Of a stretch of DNA of 64,000 nucleotides, positions 21,015 to 35,329 are shown in pieces. The position numbers and the translations under genes are program-made. How positions within the stretch are numbered: the first letter of the stretch is position 1; each line of letters starts with the position of its first letter. This stretch comes from Trema orientale (Eukaryota > Streptophyta > Magnoliopsida > Rosales > Cannabaceae): NCBI GenBank assembly GCA_002914845.1, contig JXTC01000058.1:520682-584681 (forward strand), read 5' to 3'. The notes under the pieces were generated by a model. The model saw nothing but the letters and a program-made list of their open reading frames with translations, was not told the DNA's origin and searched no databases.

Positions 21015-22929
21015 TTATTTTGCTGCTGGAGGATGCAACTCTGGCTGGTGCTTTGCAATTTGGCCAGCAAATGTATTTTGTACTCCTATGGAATAGGGGT
21101 AAGGTTGCTGCAGATGTTAAATGAAAACCAAGAGGTAAAAAAGAGAAAGGAAAGAAAGTTAATCTTCTTTTTCTTCTTTTTCTGGTGTAAAGTATTTAAG
21201 CATTTGTCCTTTTTCTGGAGTGGGGAAGAGTGCTCCCTAATTTTAACTGCTGAAATTTTGTAGTAGATATAGAATGTTATAGCTTAATCTGCCAAAGTGC
21301 TTCATTTCGGTCTATAGAAGGGTGGTCAATTTGCATTGATCATCACTTGTGCTAATTCAGTAGAATTGATTTTGGTCGACTGGAATTCATAAATTCGAGT
21401 CCGTCCTAAATTCTGAGAAAGATGACCTATTTATTACCTTATTTACTTTTTACAACGAGATGAAACAAAATAGTATATTGAAGAACTTATATCCGACCTC
21501 CAAAAATAAGTGGAGGTTATAAACACGATTCTGGATGTTCACGTCTAGAACCGAGCTGAGCTCGATGCCTCAAAAATATGAGAACTAGCAGCATGATTTT
21601 TTTACGTTCTGCATTTGTTATATTATTGAAGTAGGTTTTACGTGTGAATATATCAATAAAAATCAAAACGGACATAATAATATAAAAGGCAAACACTCCT
21701 CAATATGTAATTATTCCATATAAAACAAAATCGAGCAATGCTATTTATACAAATACCACTTTTAGAAAAATCACTAGCCTCTTTCTCCCTATGACTTCTA
21801 CAACTGTTGATTTCCACCCTATCGAAAAATAGATCTTTTCTAGTGGTTGTGATGCAGGGTTTTCATCATCGATGGCGAAGAAACAAGGAACCATGATTGG
21901 ACTATGTCACTAGTTGGGAGAGCTATTGTGTACGAACTAGTAACCGATTGTAAGCTTTGATTAAAAAAAAGTAATGAATTGTTAGCCGCTTTCAAAATTG
22001 GTATAATAACACTAATTCCATTTTTCAGTTAGGAGAATTATGTGGTAGAGCTCTTTTTGTCGATGCACTAGTAGAGTAATTTTATTTTATTTTTATTGTT
22101 GGATCAAATTTGAGGGACAGAAATCATTTTAGAAAGAAAAAAAATATAAAAAGAGAATAATAAATCCCACGAACCAGTACAAAATTCTTGAATGTTAGAT
22201 TCATCTCTATTGGTACCTACTACCACAAATTTGTCCTTTCAAGTAATACCAAAAAAAAAAAAAAAAAAGGAAAAAACAACAATGTAAAAAAACAAAATTG
22301 AGAATTTAGGTGGATGACCAATATTTTAAATTTGATTAAGTAAATGTTCATTTTTTAAATTTTATAGCTAAATGTCCAGGTATATATATTTTTACACTTG
22401 ATAGATATGATTATTTACCAATTTCAGTTACTGTAATGAAATATACTGGGTATATAATTTTTTGTACTTGGTATATAAAATTTTACACTTGGTATATAAA
22501 CATATATACCGGACATTTTGCTATAACATTTGACAAATGGATATTTACTTAAATTGGGCTCAAAATTTGGTCATATTTCTATAAGTCCCATGTAACTTTG
22601 CTCCCATGAAATTTTGATGAATTTTTTGAATAATAACTCCTTTTGTTAACATTTTGTTTCTTCCCTAAAAAAAGAAAAAGGGGAAAAACTCGTTTGTTTA
22701 AAGAAACCTAAAAGCCAATAAGATTTTTTCAGTCACTCTCTCTTTTACTTTTAGAAATAATATTGGTCTTTTAATAATAAAATTCTGACAAAAAAACTCT
22801 CTTCTTATATAAGGGTCCAAACTCCAAAGTCTAACTAAAAGCCCCAACTCTAAGTGAAAAAAAAAATAATAAAAAAGGAAAAATCTCCTATTTTTTTCTG
22901 CAAATAAATATGGAGTGCTAAAAAGAAGT
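21015..22929. other. Intergenic DNA downstream of NUP107
   Basis: The NUP107 3' UTR probably extends a few hundred bases past 21014. The rest is AT-rich without a credible gene. It contains an inverted-repeat MITE (22311-22578, listed separately) and an A-run at about 22250-22270. Confidence 0.6.
22311..22578. mobile_element. AT-rich inverted-repeat MITE
   Basis: The arms of about 65-70 bp are imperfect reverse complements. On the left are GATGACCAATATTTTAAATT, TAAGTAAATGTTCATTT and TTATAGCTAAATGTCCAGGT. The right arm, reverse-complemented, reads ATGACCAAATTTTGAGCC, TAAGTAAATATCCATTT and TTATAGCAAAATGTCCGGT. The centre repeats ACTTGGTATATAAA-type units. No clear target duplication or reading frame is seen. 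Confidence 0.75.
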
Positions 22930-23056
22930 GGGAGCTTCTATAGTACTCCCTTACTATTTGGGAATATCAATACTTTCTTTAATTAGGATCGTTCGATAGT
23001 GATCCAATGGTTATATTAGGATATGAATAATTTTGTAAATGTGGAGATCTACACAC

Positions 23057-23475
23057 CCAAAAATAAGCATGTCAGCATTGTTTTGAGAAAACCTAAATCC
23101 TCAAATTTTTTCTCAAAGTTTCTTTCGAACCTTTACCTTGTGGCCGACAGGAAGAAGACATGTGCAGCAAGATTTGGTGAATTTCTTCTGTGCCTGGGAA
23201 GTGACAGATGCTTGGAAGGCACCCGTAAGTAAGGTATCACCAATTATTTTGAGAAAATCTAACTCCCCAAATTTAGAGCTTCACACATCGGGAAAAAAGC
23301 ATGTCAGGGTTATTTTGAGAAAACTTAAATCCCCAAATTTTTCCTCAAAGTTTCTTTCAAACCTTTTCCTTGTGGTCGATGGGGGGAAGCCGCATGCAGC
23401 AAGGTTTGATGAATTTCTTCTGCGTTTAGGAAGTGACGGATGCATTGAAGGCACCCCCAAGCAAGGTATCGCCAC
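23057..23475 (+). repeat. 232-bp imperfect direct repeat in the left subterminal part of the large element
   Basis: Two units begin near 23057 and 23289. Both contain GCATGTCAG, TTTTGAGAAAAC, CTCAAAGTTTCTTTC, CCTTGTGG, GCAGCAAG, GAATTTCTTCTG and GGAAGTGACGGATGC or a close variant. Both are open in the same sense and give parallel peptides (FSKFLSNLYLVADRKK versus FSKFLSNLFLVVDGGK). I do not recognise the peptide family. It may be element-encoded or a captured exon. Confidence 0.7.
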
Positions 23476-26400
23476 AGTATTTGTATGTTTTCTGAATCTT
23501 ATTTAAGTCTCATTAATTTGAAATTTGAAATGTCAATGGTGTGGTTATATTCAGCATCTTTTAGTGAGTAATATAGCTCTTGATAATGAATAGAGGTTGC
23601 ACTCATATCTGGGATTAGAGGTCTCATTCATATGAGACCTTCCAAGACGTTTCTTTACATGAACAATAGTAATGAAAAGGTTTCATGATATAACTGCCAT
23701 AAATGGGTTTTGCCTTATATTTATACTTTGAATTTTATGCTTTTCTTTGTTTCTTAGATTTACTGGGAATTTTTTTATTGTTAAAAGATGTTCGCCTTTG
23801 GCTGTGAATTAGGGTTTAATGTGCTAAGTTAATTGTAGTATAATTTTTGTAAAACTTTGTTTTAATTCCTCAAAAATGATTTAAATTCGTTAGTAGAAGC
23901 GTGATGAATAGTTAGTGATGTTTTGATTGAGTAGTTAGCGAATGTTATAATGATCTGTTTGATTACGTTGTGTAAGAAAAGATTGAAAGATTTGTGTTAT
24001 TGTAATTCTGCTAATGAAAATGAATATAGGTTGTCAGATATAAAACTTCATAATTTTTTCTTGATGTATTTCAGAACTAAGCAATGAGAGATCTAAGTAT
24101 GAGTTATATCATTGATACCATATATTGAATTGGGGCGGAATACCAGGAATTGAAGGAGCAAATGAGGAAAATTCGAAATGAGATAAAGTTATTTTTTCAG
24201 GACAACAAAAGAAGGGATGTGGAGTGAACTAGATTTTAGAATACTGTTTTTGATAGGATCCTCTGATCTAGGAATCCATCAAATGTCGGTAGTCAAAGTC
24301 ATACTGAAAAGTTTTCCACTAGAGCTGTGGATTTTGACAATAATGAAGTTAGAGTTTGTGAAAGTGTATCTTTATTATATGAGTGCGAGAATAAGGTACC
24401 GAATTCAGAAGTTTACTCTCTTCAGAAGCCGGTCGTTGTAAGTCGTACCAGTTTCTCTTCATTTTATAATTTGTCTATATATGAATCCCCCCAAAATCTC
24501 GGAAGAGGCACATTTAAGATAGAGGATGCTGATACACAATCGAAAAACCTTGGTAAACGTCCCCTGGATGAGTCTAGTACTGGATTGGAGGGGTCAAAGT
24601 TTGGTGTTTGTTTATTGTTCACAACTATAAGCTACAAGTTTATAAGTATTGTTGCAATTTAGATATTACAATTATGACAATCTTTAAGGCTTGACTATTG
24701 TATAAGTTGTCTATGTAAACGTGTACTAATATGAGAGACAATTTTGATAATTATAGGTGTCAGAGTCTGTCTACATCGGTAAAGCAACTACTGTCCAAGT
24801 CGAATGTGGTTATGCCAAAAATAGCCCAGCTTGTTCTGGAGGAGATAATTTGTTCAGCTATAGTAACAAGGTACTTTCTTTGATATTAGATAATAATTTT
24901 GTAAATATGAGTCTGTATAATACCTAATGGAAATGTGACAGTTGAAATAATATGCAGAAAAATTACAGTAGCTTAAATTCAGTGGAGATAATTGGTACCA
25001 ATCTTTCAAACTACAAAGTCGGTCCGTTTAACCTCACCATTCAATTGAAAATTCTAAGTTTCAGTGAAGTGATTGAGTACATATTCGACGAGAGTAGGAA
25101 CATGAGGTTGGTTAATCATAATATATCTTCAAAATACTTCTAATTGTGCTTTATTTTATTTATTGCTTAAATAATTATACGTCAGCAAATAATATTTCTT
25201 TATATAAAAATTACTATAATGAGTATATTGTTCAGACTGTCCACAATCATATAGATAGGAGAATGATGTTATGTTTAAAACCAAGAGGTTATGTGTTCGG
25301 TGAAGAAATATATATAGCAGTATATTAATAAGTTAAACAAGTATTCTTGTTTAGTAGTTATCTAATTGTAGACTACCATTATATAGGTCATTAATGTAGT
25401 TGCTGAGTTTTTAACATAATTTGAATGAGATATTTCAAATAATAAAAGGAAGAATTAGTTCTCGTCAACTCGATTGACGGTAATATATTACTCAGTAGAG
25501 AATATTTGGTCTTTATTAATCCACATGTAATGTTAATTTCACATATCCCATTTACATTTGGTAAAAGGACGATGCTTTGGGAGTAAGGAATATGAACTCG
25601 AAAAATGGTGACAAGTCAAAAATACTAAATTTCTTTTTTGGAAACCTAAGGTTCTATGAGAAGGTATGTACATAGTGAAGAATTTCATGTTCGATGTTGT
25701 TAATTATTTATGGTAGTAAAGAAATTTTGGAATCATTGTAATACAATAATTTGGTGCAGATATTTATTCTAATACATCAGAGTCATATTGAGCATTGGTT
25801 GCTATTTGTGGTTTTTGTTCACGAATGGATTGTTCAGATATGGGATTCATATCTCAGAGATGGTGAATTGATAGAATGTATGCTTGTGGCGGAAGTTGTG
25901 AGTAGTTAATTAAATAAAAACTTAGCCAGATTTTGGTTTCTGTTATGTTTGTATTGTTTTGTTATATAATTGCAAAAATTTAAATATATTAGTCATTTTC
26001 TGGTATGCTCCTATGTGATATGATTTTCAGTGGAAAGAATTATTCGTTTTAATATGTTAGTCTTTATATTTCAAATTGCAATGATAAGTGAGCAGTACTA
26101 AATATAATTATGCAACTATTTATTTACTGACCGAGATTGAATTTATCCAATAGAGGTGATGTGTTTAGGTTATCTATATGCAAATGTTCTATAATTAGGA
26201 AATTGTCAGTGTGTTAATTGTATTTTGTAAGGAAATTGTATTTTTCTAGTTGAGAAAAGATTCTATTTGTGTGTGATATTAGTTATTTTCAAAGCTTGGC
26301 ATAATAATCTGACACCCATTATGCAGATGGCGAATCTCAATATCTATCTAAGAGCCGAAATCGCTACGCATAAGTCTAAAGGGTGGTCATTTACCATGTT

Positions 26401-28118
26401 TAATGTTATGACTATTAGGAAGGTTCCTTAGTAGGCGAATATATTTGATCGTGGCATTTATGTCCTACTTTATGGAGCAATATGATTGGCCCATTCTAAG
26501 TGCTCATAAGGAACCATAGAATTGAATCTATTATAATTTAATATTAATTCTAGTATTTGTGAATATAATTTATTGACATATTGATATTAATTTTCCTATA
26601 GTTCAACTCCGACGAACAGTGTCTTGACTAATGGTAAATCTTGTAATGTCCTCTCAGTATTTGAACAATGATAAATTATGTTCATATGCCAAAAATTACT
26701 ACAGGTCTAGATTTGCAACTAGCAGTTTTGGTAGACTAATCAAGTTTTCCAATCGCGGTACAAGAAAGCCAAAGTCGGAACGTAGTATAATGAAGCTAAA
26801 AGGATCTAATCTGCAGCGCCTTATATATTTTTGGATTTTTGTCGGCTGTTGAATAACGACACAAGCTAGTATGCATCTTTTGTTTAAAGAATTGTTTTTG
26901 GAAGCTGCATTAGTTGGAGATAACATGGTTTAATTCTTGAAGCTAGGAATTGATTAGTAATGTAAATGAGTCATCCTAGTACAGGTATATGTATATGGAC
27001 TCTATTTTTGTAAAAAATATACAATGCGAGGCAAATAACTAATCTAATTAAATATTATTGTATATGTAGTATAATTGTGATTTTGTAAGATACTAAAAAC
27101 TATTTAGGAATGGAAAAAAATTATGTATGCTTATTGCTGAAGTTTTAATCATTTAAAATATTGAATGATGGGCTGTTTACTATGTGTTAAGGTGAGAAGA
27201 TAGATAACAACAAATCTCAGGAGAAACAAGATTGGAATATTTGGTATTGGAAAGAAGATAAAGAGTGTTGGTTATGAAATAGTGAATAAATATGGACTGA
27301 GTAATTTCGTGTTTAATACGTCAAGTGTATATTGATGAAAATATAAGAAGGTCGAATATCTCATTCAAGTAGATCGTATAGATAACCATGATTGATTAGA
27401 GAATCACAGTAGGCCTAAAAAGATTAAACACACTAAATATGATTGTTATACAAGAAATTTGAATCCAATCTGTAAAGCAAATTTTGCAAGGCAGGAAAAA
27501 TATAGAAGAATTATTATACATGCGTTAATTGCATCTCCTTTGATATCTCCCAACAAACCCAATTTTATGTTTTTCTAAAACTATTTGCTTAAAAACAAAC
27601 TATAATGATTCATGTTGATGTTTGTGAAAAATAAATCTAACATATGGTCTTAAAACTAAATAGAAAAGTAGCTCTAAATGGTATTGGACATAAGTGATGA
27701 GGTTTGAATTTTTTTAAGTAGTTTTTCTTAATGTTTTCTTTGTTTTTAATATTTCATGAAATCGTTGTATTCCATTCAATTACAGAGTACAAGCTTTAGT
27801 AATATTAAATCATTAAGAGAAAAATATTGCGATGTGCTTTAAGTGATAGAGAAGTCGTTACTCGTATGACCAGTACACATAAATCAAATGAAGCAGTAGA
27901 ATTGTTACCCTAATCAAAGTTGATACTTTAAGGACAATTATTAATTGATGAGGTAAAAGTTTTAAATGGCCAACTTAGAAGACACCAGACATTAAATTCA
28001 GACATTAAATTTATAGTTAGATGGTAGTTTTAGGTATTTGATGTTAAGAAGTTCAACCACTATCTACGGAGATACATATATATATAGAGAGAGAGAGAGA
28101 TAAACTAAAATTAATATA
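23476..28118. other. Element interior without a recognised gene
   Basis: This is AT-rich. Several short plus-strand frames (24217-24441, 24327-24662, 24952-25143, 26631-26852) occur in a stretch where GT/AG pairs could join them. One frame includes VSESVYIGKATTVQVECGYA. I recognise none of them, and without alignments cannot say whether they are exons of one element-borne gene. Confidence 0.4.
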
Positions 28119-28126
28119 GATTTGAG

Positions 28127-28599
28127 CAGAGGTGGAGCTAGAAGCTAATCTCAGTGGGAGCATAACCTAATTAAGCGATTTTTTTCATAGAAATAATCAA
28201 AATAAACATTTTGAACTCAAATAATAATACAAGAAATAATTTCTTTCTCACAAAGATATGTGAAAAATTACACTAAACTTTAAAATTTACATAAGGAGTC
28301 TTCTAAAAAGATAGGGTGTGAGCAAAAAATAAGGGTGGATATAAATAATTATAACATTGTTTATTTCTATTTATCATCTTTGTAATATTAGACTTTTTAA
28401 TTATTTTTTATTTTTTTGAACACATTACATTTGGGCTTAAAAGATATTTTTATTAAAAAACAAAACTATATAAGGTATGGCATAAATTTTATTTTTTTAT
28501 TTAGTATTGGCAAAACTCAAAATATGAAAACTTTTACTACATTAATATAAATTTTCAAAAATCTAGTGAGAGTATGGGCCTTGATTACCTTCACCCCTG
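28127..28599. mobile_element. Non-autonomous hAT-like element, nested
   Basis: The element begins CAGAGGTGGAGCTAGAAGC and ends TTCACCCCTG, giving CAG...CTG termini as in hAT elements. The flanks are GATTTGAG (28119-28126) and GATTTGAA (28600-28607), an 8-bp duplication with one mismatch, which is the hAT length. There is no coding capacity. The GGTGGAGCTAG start resembles widespread plant repeats beginning CAGAGGCGGAGC. Confidence 0.75.
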
Positions 28600-29345
28600 G
28601 ATTTGAATAATACTTTTGTCTTATAAAAGTTATTAATATACGTTGGTTGTGGTGACAATTCTAGGGTGTGGCCTTCATTTTGAAGGAAGAAGCAACGCAA
28701 TTAAAATATTATATTCTACATCCGAATTCATAGTATGTTATTGAGAAAATACTCTCTTTATTAGAACGCATTTATAAAGAATATAATGTAATATTTCACT
28801 TGATGTACATGAAATATGGTAATTGTTTTTTAAGATAAATTTGGAGAGAACTGTTTGTATGCTTACCAGAGCATTTATGAGACATTTTGCTTATATTGTC
28901 TTCAAAATCTTGTTCTTTATTTTTGAAAAGAAACTTTTTTGTTATTATACAAGTCTACCTAATTGGTCTACTATAATCAAGTATGACCATAAAATATTCG
29001 CTACAAAAATTCAGAAATATTACCATTATATGCTTTATGTTTATTATTTTTTAAATATTATAAGTGTCGTACACAGAAATAATAAAGAAATTTAAATTAT
29101 ATTACATGGAGTCAATGAACAAAATTAGAGGCTGGAGTGGCAAATTCAGTACAAAAATGGAAGCCCAAAATATTACATTACTATACAATTGTATATCATC
29201 TAAATGACTTCCAAATACTATATAATATCTCTTCAACAACTTGTTCTATATCTATTCATTACAAAACAAGACTTAAAAATAATTTAAATGATAAATGGTA
29301 ACCTTTTCAGTTATTCTTTTGATGTGTCCCATATGGATTACCCCA

Positions 29346-31060
29346 CTAAGAGGAGCTATCATCATCGACATCAGTTACTCTATCTTCTATTTTTGCAGTG
29401 TTTGCCTCATTGTCTGAAAAATTGATTGAACTGAAATAGTTGCCTTGTTTTCTCCTGACATTATAAGCTGAACTCGCACTTTTCTTCCTATATAGGTCCA
29501 CATTATCCTCGACATTGATGCTTCCCTTTGACCTCCTTCTCATTGGTGTCTATGTTTCGTAATCATCTCCAAGGTTTATATCTCTACCGTCGCAGTTGTC
29601 AAATGATACAAGTGTTGTTGGTAACCAAGGAGATTCTGATGTTTGATTTAATCTTCTACCATATGTTGTTTTATTATAACTCAGTTTGTGACGAACAATA
29701 CATCTCTTGACTCTATTTAATGCCCTTTTTACCTTGGAAAATCATTTTGTCTTAGTGAAATTGGGTTTTTGACATTGAAGTTAATGCGAGAAGTGACTAT
29801 ACGATCTTTGACATTATCTCGAATGTTAGACTAGTTGCTTTGCAAAATGGTATATAACCTTGACATGTCATCATCTGCTAAGTTGAACAAGGACGTACAG
29901 TTTGATCCTAAGAATGATATATCAGCTACGCGAGTTGCTAGTTGTCCATATCTTGTGCGTTCTATGGAACACGTACTTGCATGTTGGTGTTGAGACCACA
30001 TTCCTGGCTAAATTATCCTTAGCTTTCATTGTCTAGTGCAAAACAATCAATGATTTTGGTATATGTATAACATGATTGTGCTTCATACCTGCAAATATGT
30101 GCCGGCATGGTAAACCCAAAGTAGGGAAGTAACAACACTCACATTCATACGTAATTAGGTATCCAATGTCTTATCATAAATCATCTTCCTCCGCGCTTCT
30201 TATACTTTATATTTTGTCAAATTATAGGTTATCTTATCACAGAATCTCTGACATTGTGTGACTATGTATTTTTCCTCCTTCATTATTTGATCGCGAACTT
30301 TGAAGAACATAGCTCTTGTCTACACATCAATTGCTTGCTTCTCAATTTCTATCATGTTTATTCTTCCAAGCATTGAGGTTGAATTAATGGTATCAAAGTC
30401 GTCCTTTGATTCATAGTGTCTCAGCCATGACAAAACAAGTTTAATCGTGCAGATAAACTCTCAAAGTTTCATTTTTGCTAAAACTTTTAGCTTAATCAAA
30501 GAATATATGCTCTCACTCCATTGTGTTGTCCTCATTCAATAAAAGAAATGACCTCAAATGTATGTGTCTGCCCATGTTTCCTTTGACTCATATAATGATC
30601 GTGCCTATGCACTATTATGTAATCCGAAATTATTGATCAATTTACTCCACTCCACTTTAAATTTCTCAGGTGAATAATATCTAAAAACCAATTTATTTAG
30701 CCTTGGAAGAAAACTTGGGTCCTTGACATTAGAAATAGTATTTTTTTTCAATATGCCAGCTGTATAACTTATGGACTACTTTCGACATCAACTCTGCCAT
30801 AACAACACGGATTGACAAATCTTTATCCGTAATAATTGTTTTAGAAGTGACTCCATGCATCATTCTAGGAAGGCTTCTGTGACCCACTTATATATCTTTT
30901 TTGTCTCATCTATCATGATTGCAAAACCAAGAATAGTTGTTCTAAAGTGATGTTTATACCTACCCAGGCAAGTAGTGATTTTCCATACCCATTTAATTGA
31001 TATGTTGTATCAAATGCTAGGGCATGGCCAAAATAGCTGTAGTCAGATTGACACCTGGAA
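29346..31060 (-). pseudogene. FAR1/MURA-type Mutator transposase, frameshifted
   Basis: The minus strand shows DYSYFGHALAFDTTYQLNGY near 30990-31045, the block that holds the first catalytic Asp of FAR1/FHY3-type transposases. After a frame change it reads TTILGFAIMIDETKKIYKW. After another it reads GVTSKTIITDKDLSI near 30815-30860, with the second Asp. Further on (about 30065-30155) comes a SWIM zinc finger, YECECCYFPTLGLPCRHIF, with the CxC...CxH pattern. A basic C-terminal frame with RRRSKGS lies at 29346-29543. At least two frameshifts and a stop (after FLE) break it, so the product is inactive. The SWIM finger and the TTY/ITDKD blocks together make the family firm. The N-terminal FAR1 DNA-binding domain was not located. 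Confidence 0.88.
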
Positions 31061-34000
31061 TCTACCTAAACTATATTTTTCAGTCACCGATCTTTATCAT
31101 AGGTGTGCACGCGCTAGACTGGTTTCAGGTGGCATGTCAGATGGTAAGTCGTCCTCGGGCATAATATGGATAATGATGCTATTAGCATTCAGGTCTATAT
31201 TAGGGTCTACCAGAACCGTGGTCATGACACTTGCTGTCACCACCTCTTCAATGGACCCATTTGATCCACGACGTTGGTGGTTCATCCTATTTCTGGTGTC
31301 AATAAGGTCCTGAACCTCTATGACCCCCTCCCTCAGCAATTCAAGTAGATGGTCGTGAGTGTTGCAATTGTATGCAGTTAGAGCTTCCGAAAATGTGTTC
31401 TACCCACGATATGACCATCTAGCAAATCTGTTGACCTAAGGCTCCACTGTAGCTCGATTTGTATAGATACCGGGATCTCGTCCCTCAAAAATAATAAAGA
31501 AACGATGTGAATTCATTGTCAGTAAAGAAAAGTAGGGCACAAATATAACATAAATAAATATCTTTTATGACTCAGTATACTTTGAAAAATAACAGACCTA
31601 TCTATATAGAGGCGCTAACACTTCCGTCGACAGTGGGGTTGGACTGAAATATGCATTTATTCTTTTTATTTATCTTTATCCTTCTAAGTACTACAATTAT
31701 TCATCTCATGACTTGGCAGGTAACAGGGCAGTTAGTTAGTATATACACAGGGAATTATCGATTACTCTTACAAGCATAGAATGCTGGAGTAGTCGATTCG
31801 TTCTCCTGTCCATCAGTTTAGTTTGAAAGCAGAATCCTGGAGAGCTGAATCTACTGGACCCAGAGCAGTGGCTTGTCATTTCAAAACTAGGCCTGAAGTA
31901 CTTGTGCTCGAATATATTGCTCTCTGAGTATAGTCTACATTTAACATTTTCAAACACATTTATCTAAAATATCATTTCTTGGCTGTTAAAACTTACTTAT
32001 AATTTAATTAGTATTTTTGTAGAAAAGTTTAGGTCATGCAACCTCAATTGTTATTGCTAGAAGGAGTCAATAATTGACACGTAATGCACTTTATACACAC
32101 ACTCAATAGCATGTGCAATTGGCTTAGGAGATTATCTTGTTTCCATACATCACACGTTAGTTAGTTAGGGCTAAGAGTAGTTGACGTGGCGAGCTTTGGA
32201 TGAAAGATACGAGCTGATATACAGAGAGGAAGGTGGCCACGAAGCACGGAAGGTAAAGGATAGTTTCAGTGGTAGACAAGCTGATTTTATGTTAGGCCTG
32301 TGTGGATATTAATGCTAACTACTGTATGAATAGAACTCATCATCTGGTCAGTCCAGCCTTCATCCAACATCTTCTAAGATGAGAATGGTGTTGTAATCAC
32401 GTAATACTTCTTATTTAGGCGTCAATAATATATTCATTTTATTCTTTATTTTTTTATTTATGAAAATACTGTGTTGAGCTGTATCCTCTAAAATGCTATT
32501 GTGTTTTCTATTGTCATCAAATTCGCCTATAGAAAATTGAGAATAGAAAATTCGGCTTAGAAAACAATTAATGACATTAATTTGTTTAAATATGTTACTG
32601 TTAAACTATACACATTGAGTATATGTATAATTCAGAACCGAGTCATATTCAGCATGCTAATTTTATGTGTCTAAAAGTATTTGCACATACTATGCACGAA
32701 ATATACGTATTTAATCTCTTCAAATATGCAGCTGATTCCTTCAATACATGATATGATCACTATAATACTTTCAAGACATTTAAGAGAAGGTAGCTTTATA
32801 TAACTATATATAACTGCATATAAACTATTATACTTAATACTCGAATAATATATCCAAGTGATAAACCAATATGACACATAAAACATAGTAGCTATCTACG
32901 TAAAAGAAATATAAAATTTAAAAGGTAATAAACACACAACGTTTAAGTATACATAAGATCTTGCTACTAGATTGATGTCGTAGCCGTCACCACACTACTC
33001 CTCCCATCGGTGCCATCTGAACAGGGCACTGTACTTTGCATACCACTGGTCCTTTAACTGTTTAAGTACTTTGACCACAACTAATCTTTGATAGAAAAAA
33101 AAAAGGAATAAAGTATGTATTCGTAATGATCCTTTCGCCTTCAAAAGTTTAAGGCTCTTTTCAGGTTACTGTTTTGAAGATCTATCTTAATATATCCCGT
33201 ATCGATAGTTATCTGCTCGTTTAATAGTGCCATTTCCTTGTCACATATTCGAATTTCCTCCTTAATGAGCTCAAGTTCTACATGGTAGGCGACTTTCTCA
33301 TAAATACTAGGAATTAGGATGATAGATATCATGGTAATGGTGGGTTCTGGATTGTAACATATACTGATTTGGGTTCAACCATAAATACCAAAAGGTTTCC
33401 TTTGTAATAAAAGGGATACTAACTCTAAAAAGAAAATGTATCCCATTTGGCGACAAAGTTGGGCTTTATAGAAACACTATAAATGGAGGGTATCCAGGGA
33501 GCGTATGTGGTGAAGGGTTATAATCGAAAAAGTCAAAAGGTGTAACTCTTTACATTCCAGTCTTACAATTGATTGAGAATATCACATTCATTAATTAAAA
33601 ATAATGTGACAGTTATAAACTAATGACACTTAATACTCAAATCCAGAAAATTGAGGGCCGACAAGGGGTAGGCCTAATGCAGAACAAAATGGAAGTAAAA
33701 TTAGTTAGACCATGCCGTCTTCTTTCATCTTTATCAACTCATTAGTCTTTTTTTGCCTAATAAACCAAAATCGTTATACTTCATAAATTTAAATTTTATT
33801 AATAGAGGTAAACCTCCATGAAAATAAAAACGTCCCAACATTTTAAATTGGGCCCAAAAGTAGTTATTTTACTACAAAGTTTTTTCAATATAACAGTGAC
33901 ACCTTTTGCAAAAAGTGACAATTCAAAGACCCTTTATAGAATACTTTGCAAAATGCCCATTCTTTGGAATATTGATACAAAAATGATCACTCTTTATACT

Positions 34001-35300
34001 TTACTTATAAAATTATTGTTCTTCATCTTCAATACACCCAAAGTTTTTGATCCATTTTTTGAATATTTAATTATTTTCTTAAAAAACAAATTTATTTTCA
34101 TAACTTGATTTATTTATTCATAAAATTTCGTTTAATTTATAAAAACATCCTTCCAACAAAATAAAAAAAATGATCATTTTTCAAATAGTACTAAAGTACA
34201 GTAATTTCTTAAAATAATTTTTAGAAAAAAATAGACATTTCTTTTCTTATAAACACTACTTCATTTACTCTCAAATACGCAATTCCATATAGTTACACAA
34301 CTAAAAGTGGCATATAAAAGTAAAAGAATATATAGTCAAACTCGTGTTTTAAGACTCCAAAATAACACTTCTTCTTCTAAAATATTGGCCCATTTAATGA
34401 CATCGCCCCTCCTACTATAAACACCGTGTGTGGCCAAGATACAACTATATGGAAAAAGGCACAGTAACAGGTAGAATAATATCCAATCATTTTCTAATCG
34501 TTAATGCTCAGATTTGAATTCACTATCCTCTATGATATCAATAAGCGTTTAGCTAACATAGAATTGAATCTAAAGGTATACCTGGAGATAAATAGTCCTA
34601 CTCACTACCAACACCGCATACTCTTATACAACAAACTGAAGCATATTATGTGTCAACTCATTCAAGTATAAATCATTTGGATATATCATTGCCTCACGCA
34701 AATTTCAATATTCTGCGGATAAGAACAATCTTTACACTATGGGGCTATACTAAAGTTTTCATACAAAATTTTCTCATTTGAACTTACACGTAGACTTTCA
34801 TTTACAGTTTTCTAAAAATTGACAAATATACTTGATATTCCGTATAACATTCAATAGCATTGTAGTACCGTACATATTTGCCAAAATATTTTACAAAATA
34901 TGCCATGTTCACCCTAGTTAGATATTACAATTATATCTTTCCACAATCGTCTGATTTATTTTTCCCTATAGATATAGTCCTATATTTGGTTCAAAAGGAT
35001 TAAACACAATATAAATTATATATATAAATCCCTTATGAACATCACGACAACCTAACATCTTGCCACTTCTTAGCTCGATTTACAATTGAGTTACGTATTA
35101 TGTTATGCTGAGATATGGTAACTTGCAAAGCAACACATTGCCTCTCATCATACAACGTGCCCTGCATAGCAAAATAGAAGAGACACTATAAAATATTAAG
35201 TTCCTGACCACACTAAAAATACTAAATGTGTATATACTCTAAAAGATTTCGATTATAAACTAACACTTATAACAATTTACATGGTTGTATATAGAACAAT
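31061..35300. other. Element interior: no recognised gene
   Basis: This is AT-rich with scattered short frames. A minus-strand frame at 31097-31339 (80 codons, with an acidic part PEDDLPSDMPPE) could be an upstream piece of the transposase gene, but I do not recognise it. The 32100-32460 stretch (TTAGTTAGTTAGGGCTAAGA onward) has a more mixed base composition and could be an LTR fragment. I cannot support that further. Confidence 0.4.
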
Positions 35301-35329
35301 GATTATATGTCGCTTGCATATGCTTTATG

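Noticed and set aside
22250..22270. Poly-A run as a retroposon tail
   Set aside because: No LINE or SINE body or target duplication is visible next to it.
28080..28105. TATA/GAGA run as a promoter
   Set aside because: It is a simple repeat with no gene downstream.
33818..34108. 96-codon plus-strand frame
   Set aside because: It is AT-rich, hydrophobic and repetitive with no start context or recognisable content, and it lies in transposon-derived DNA.
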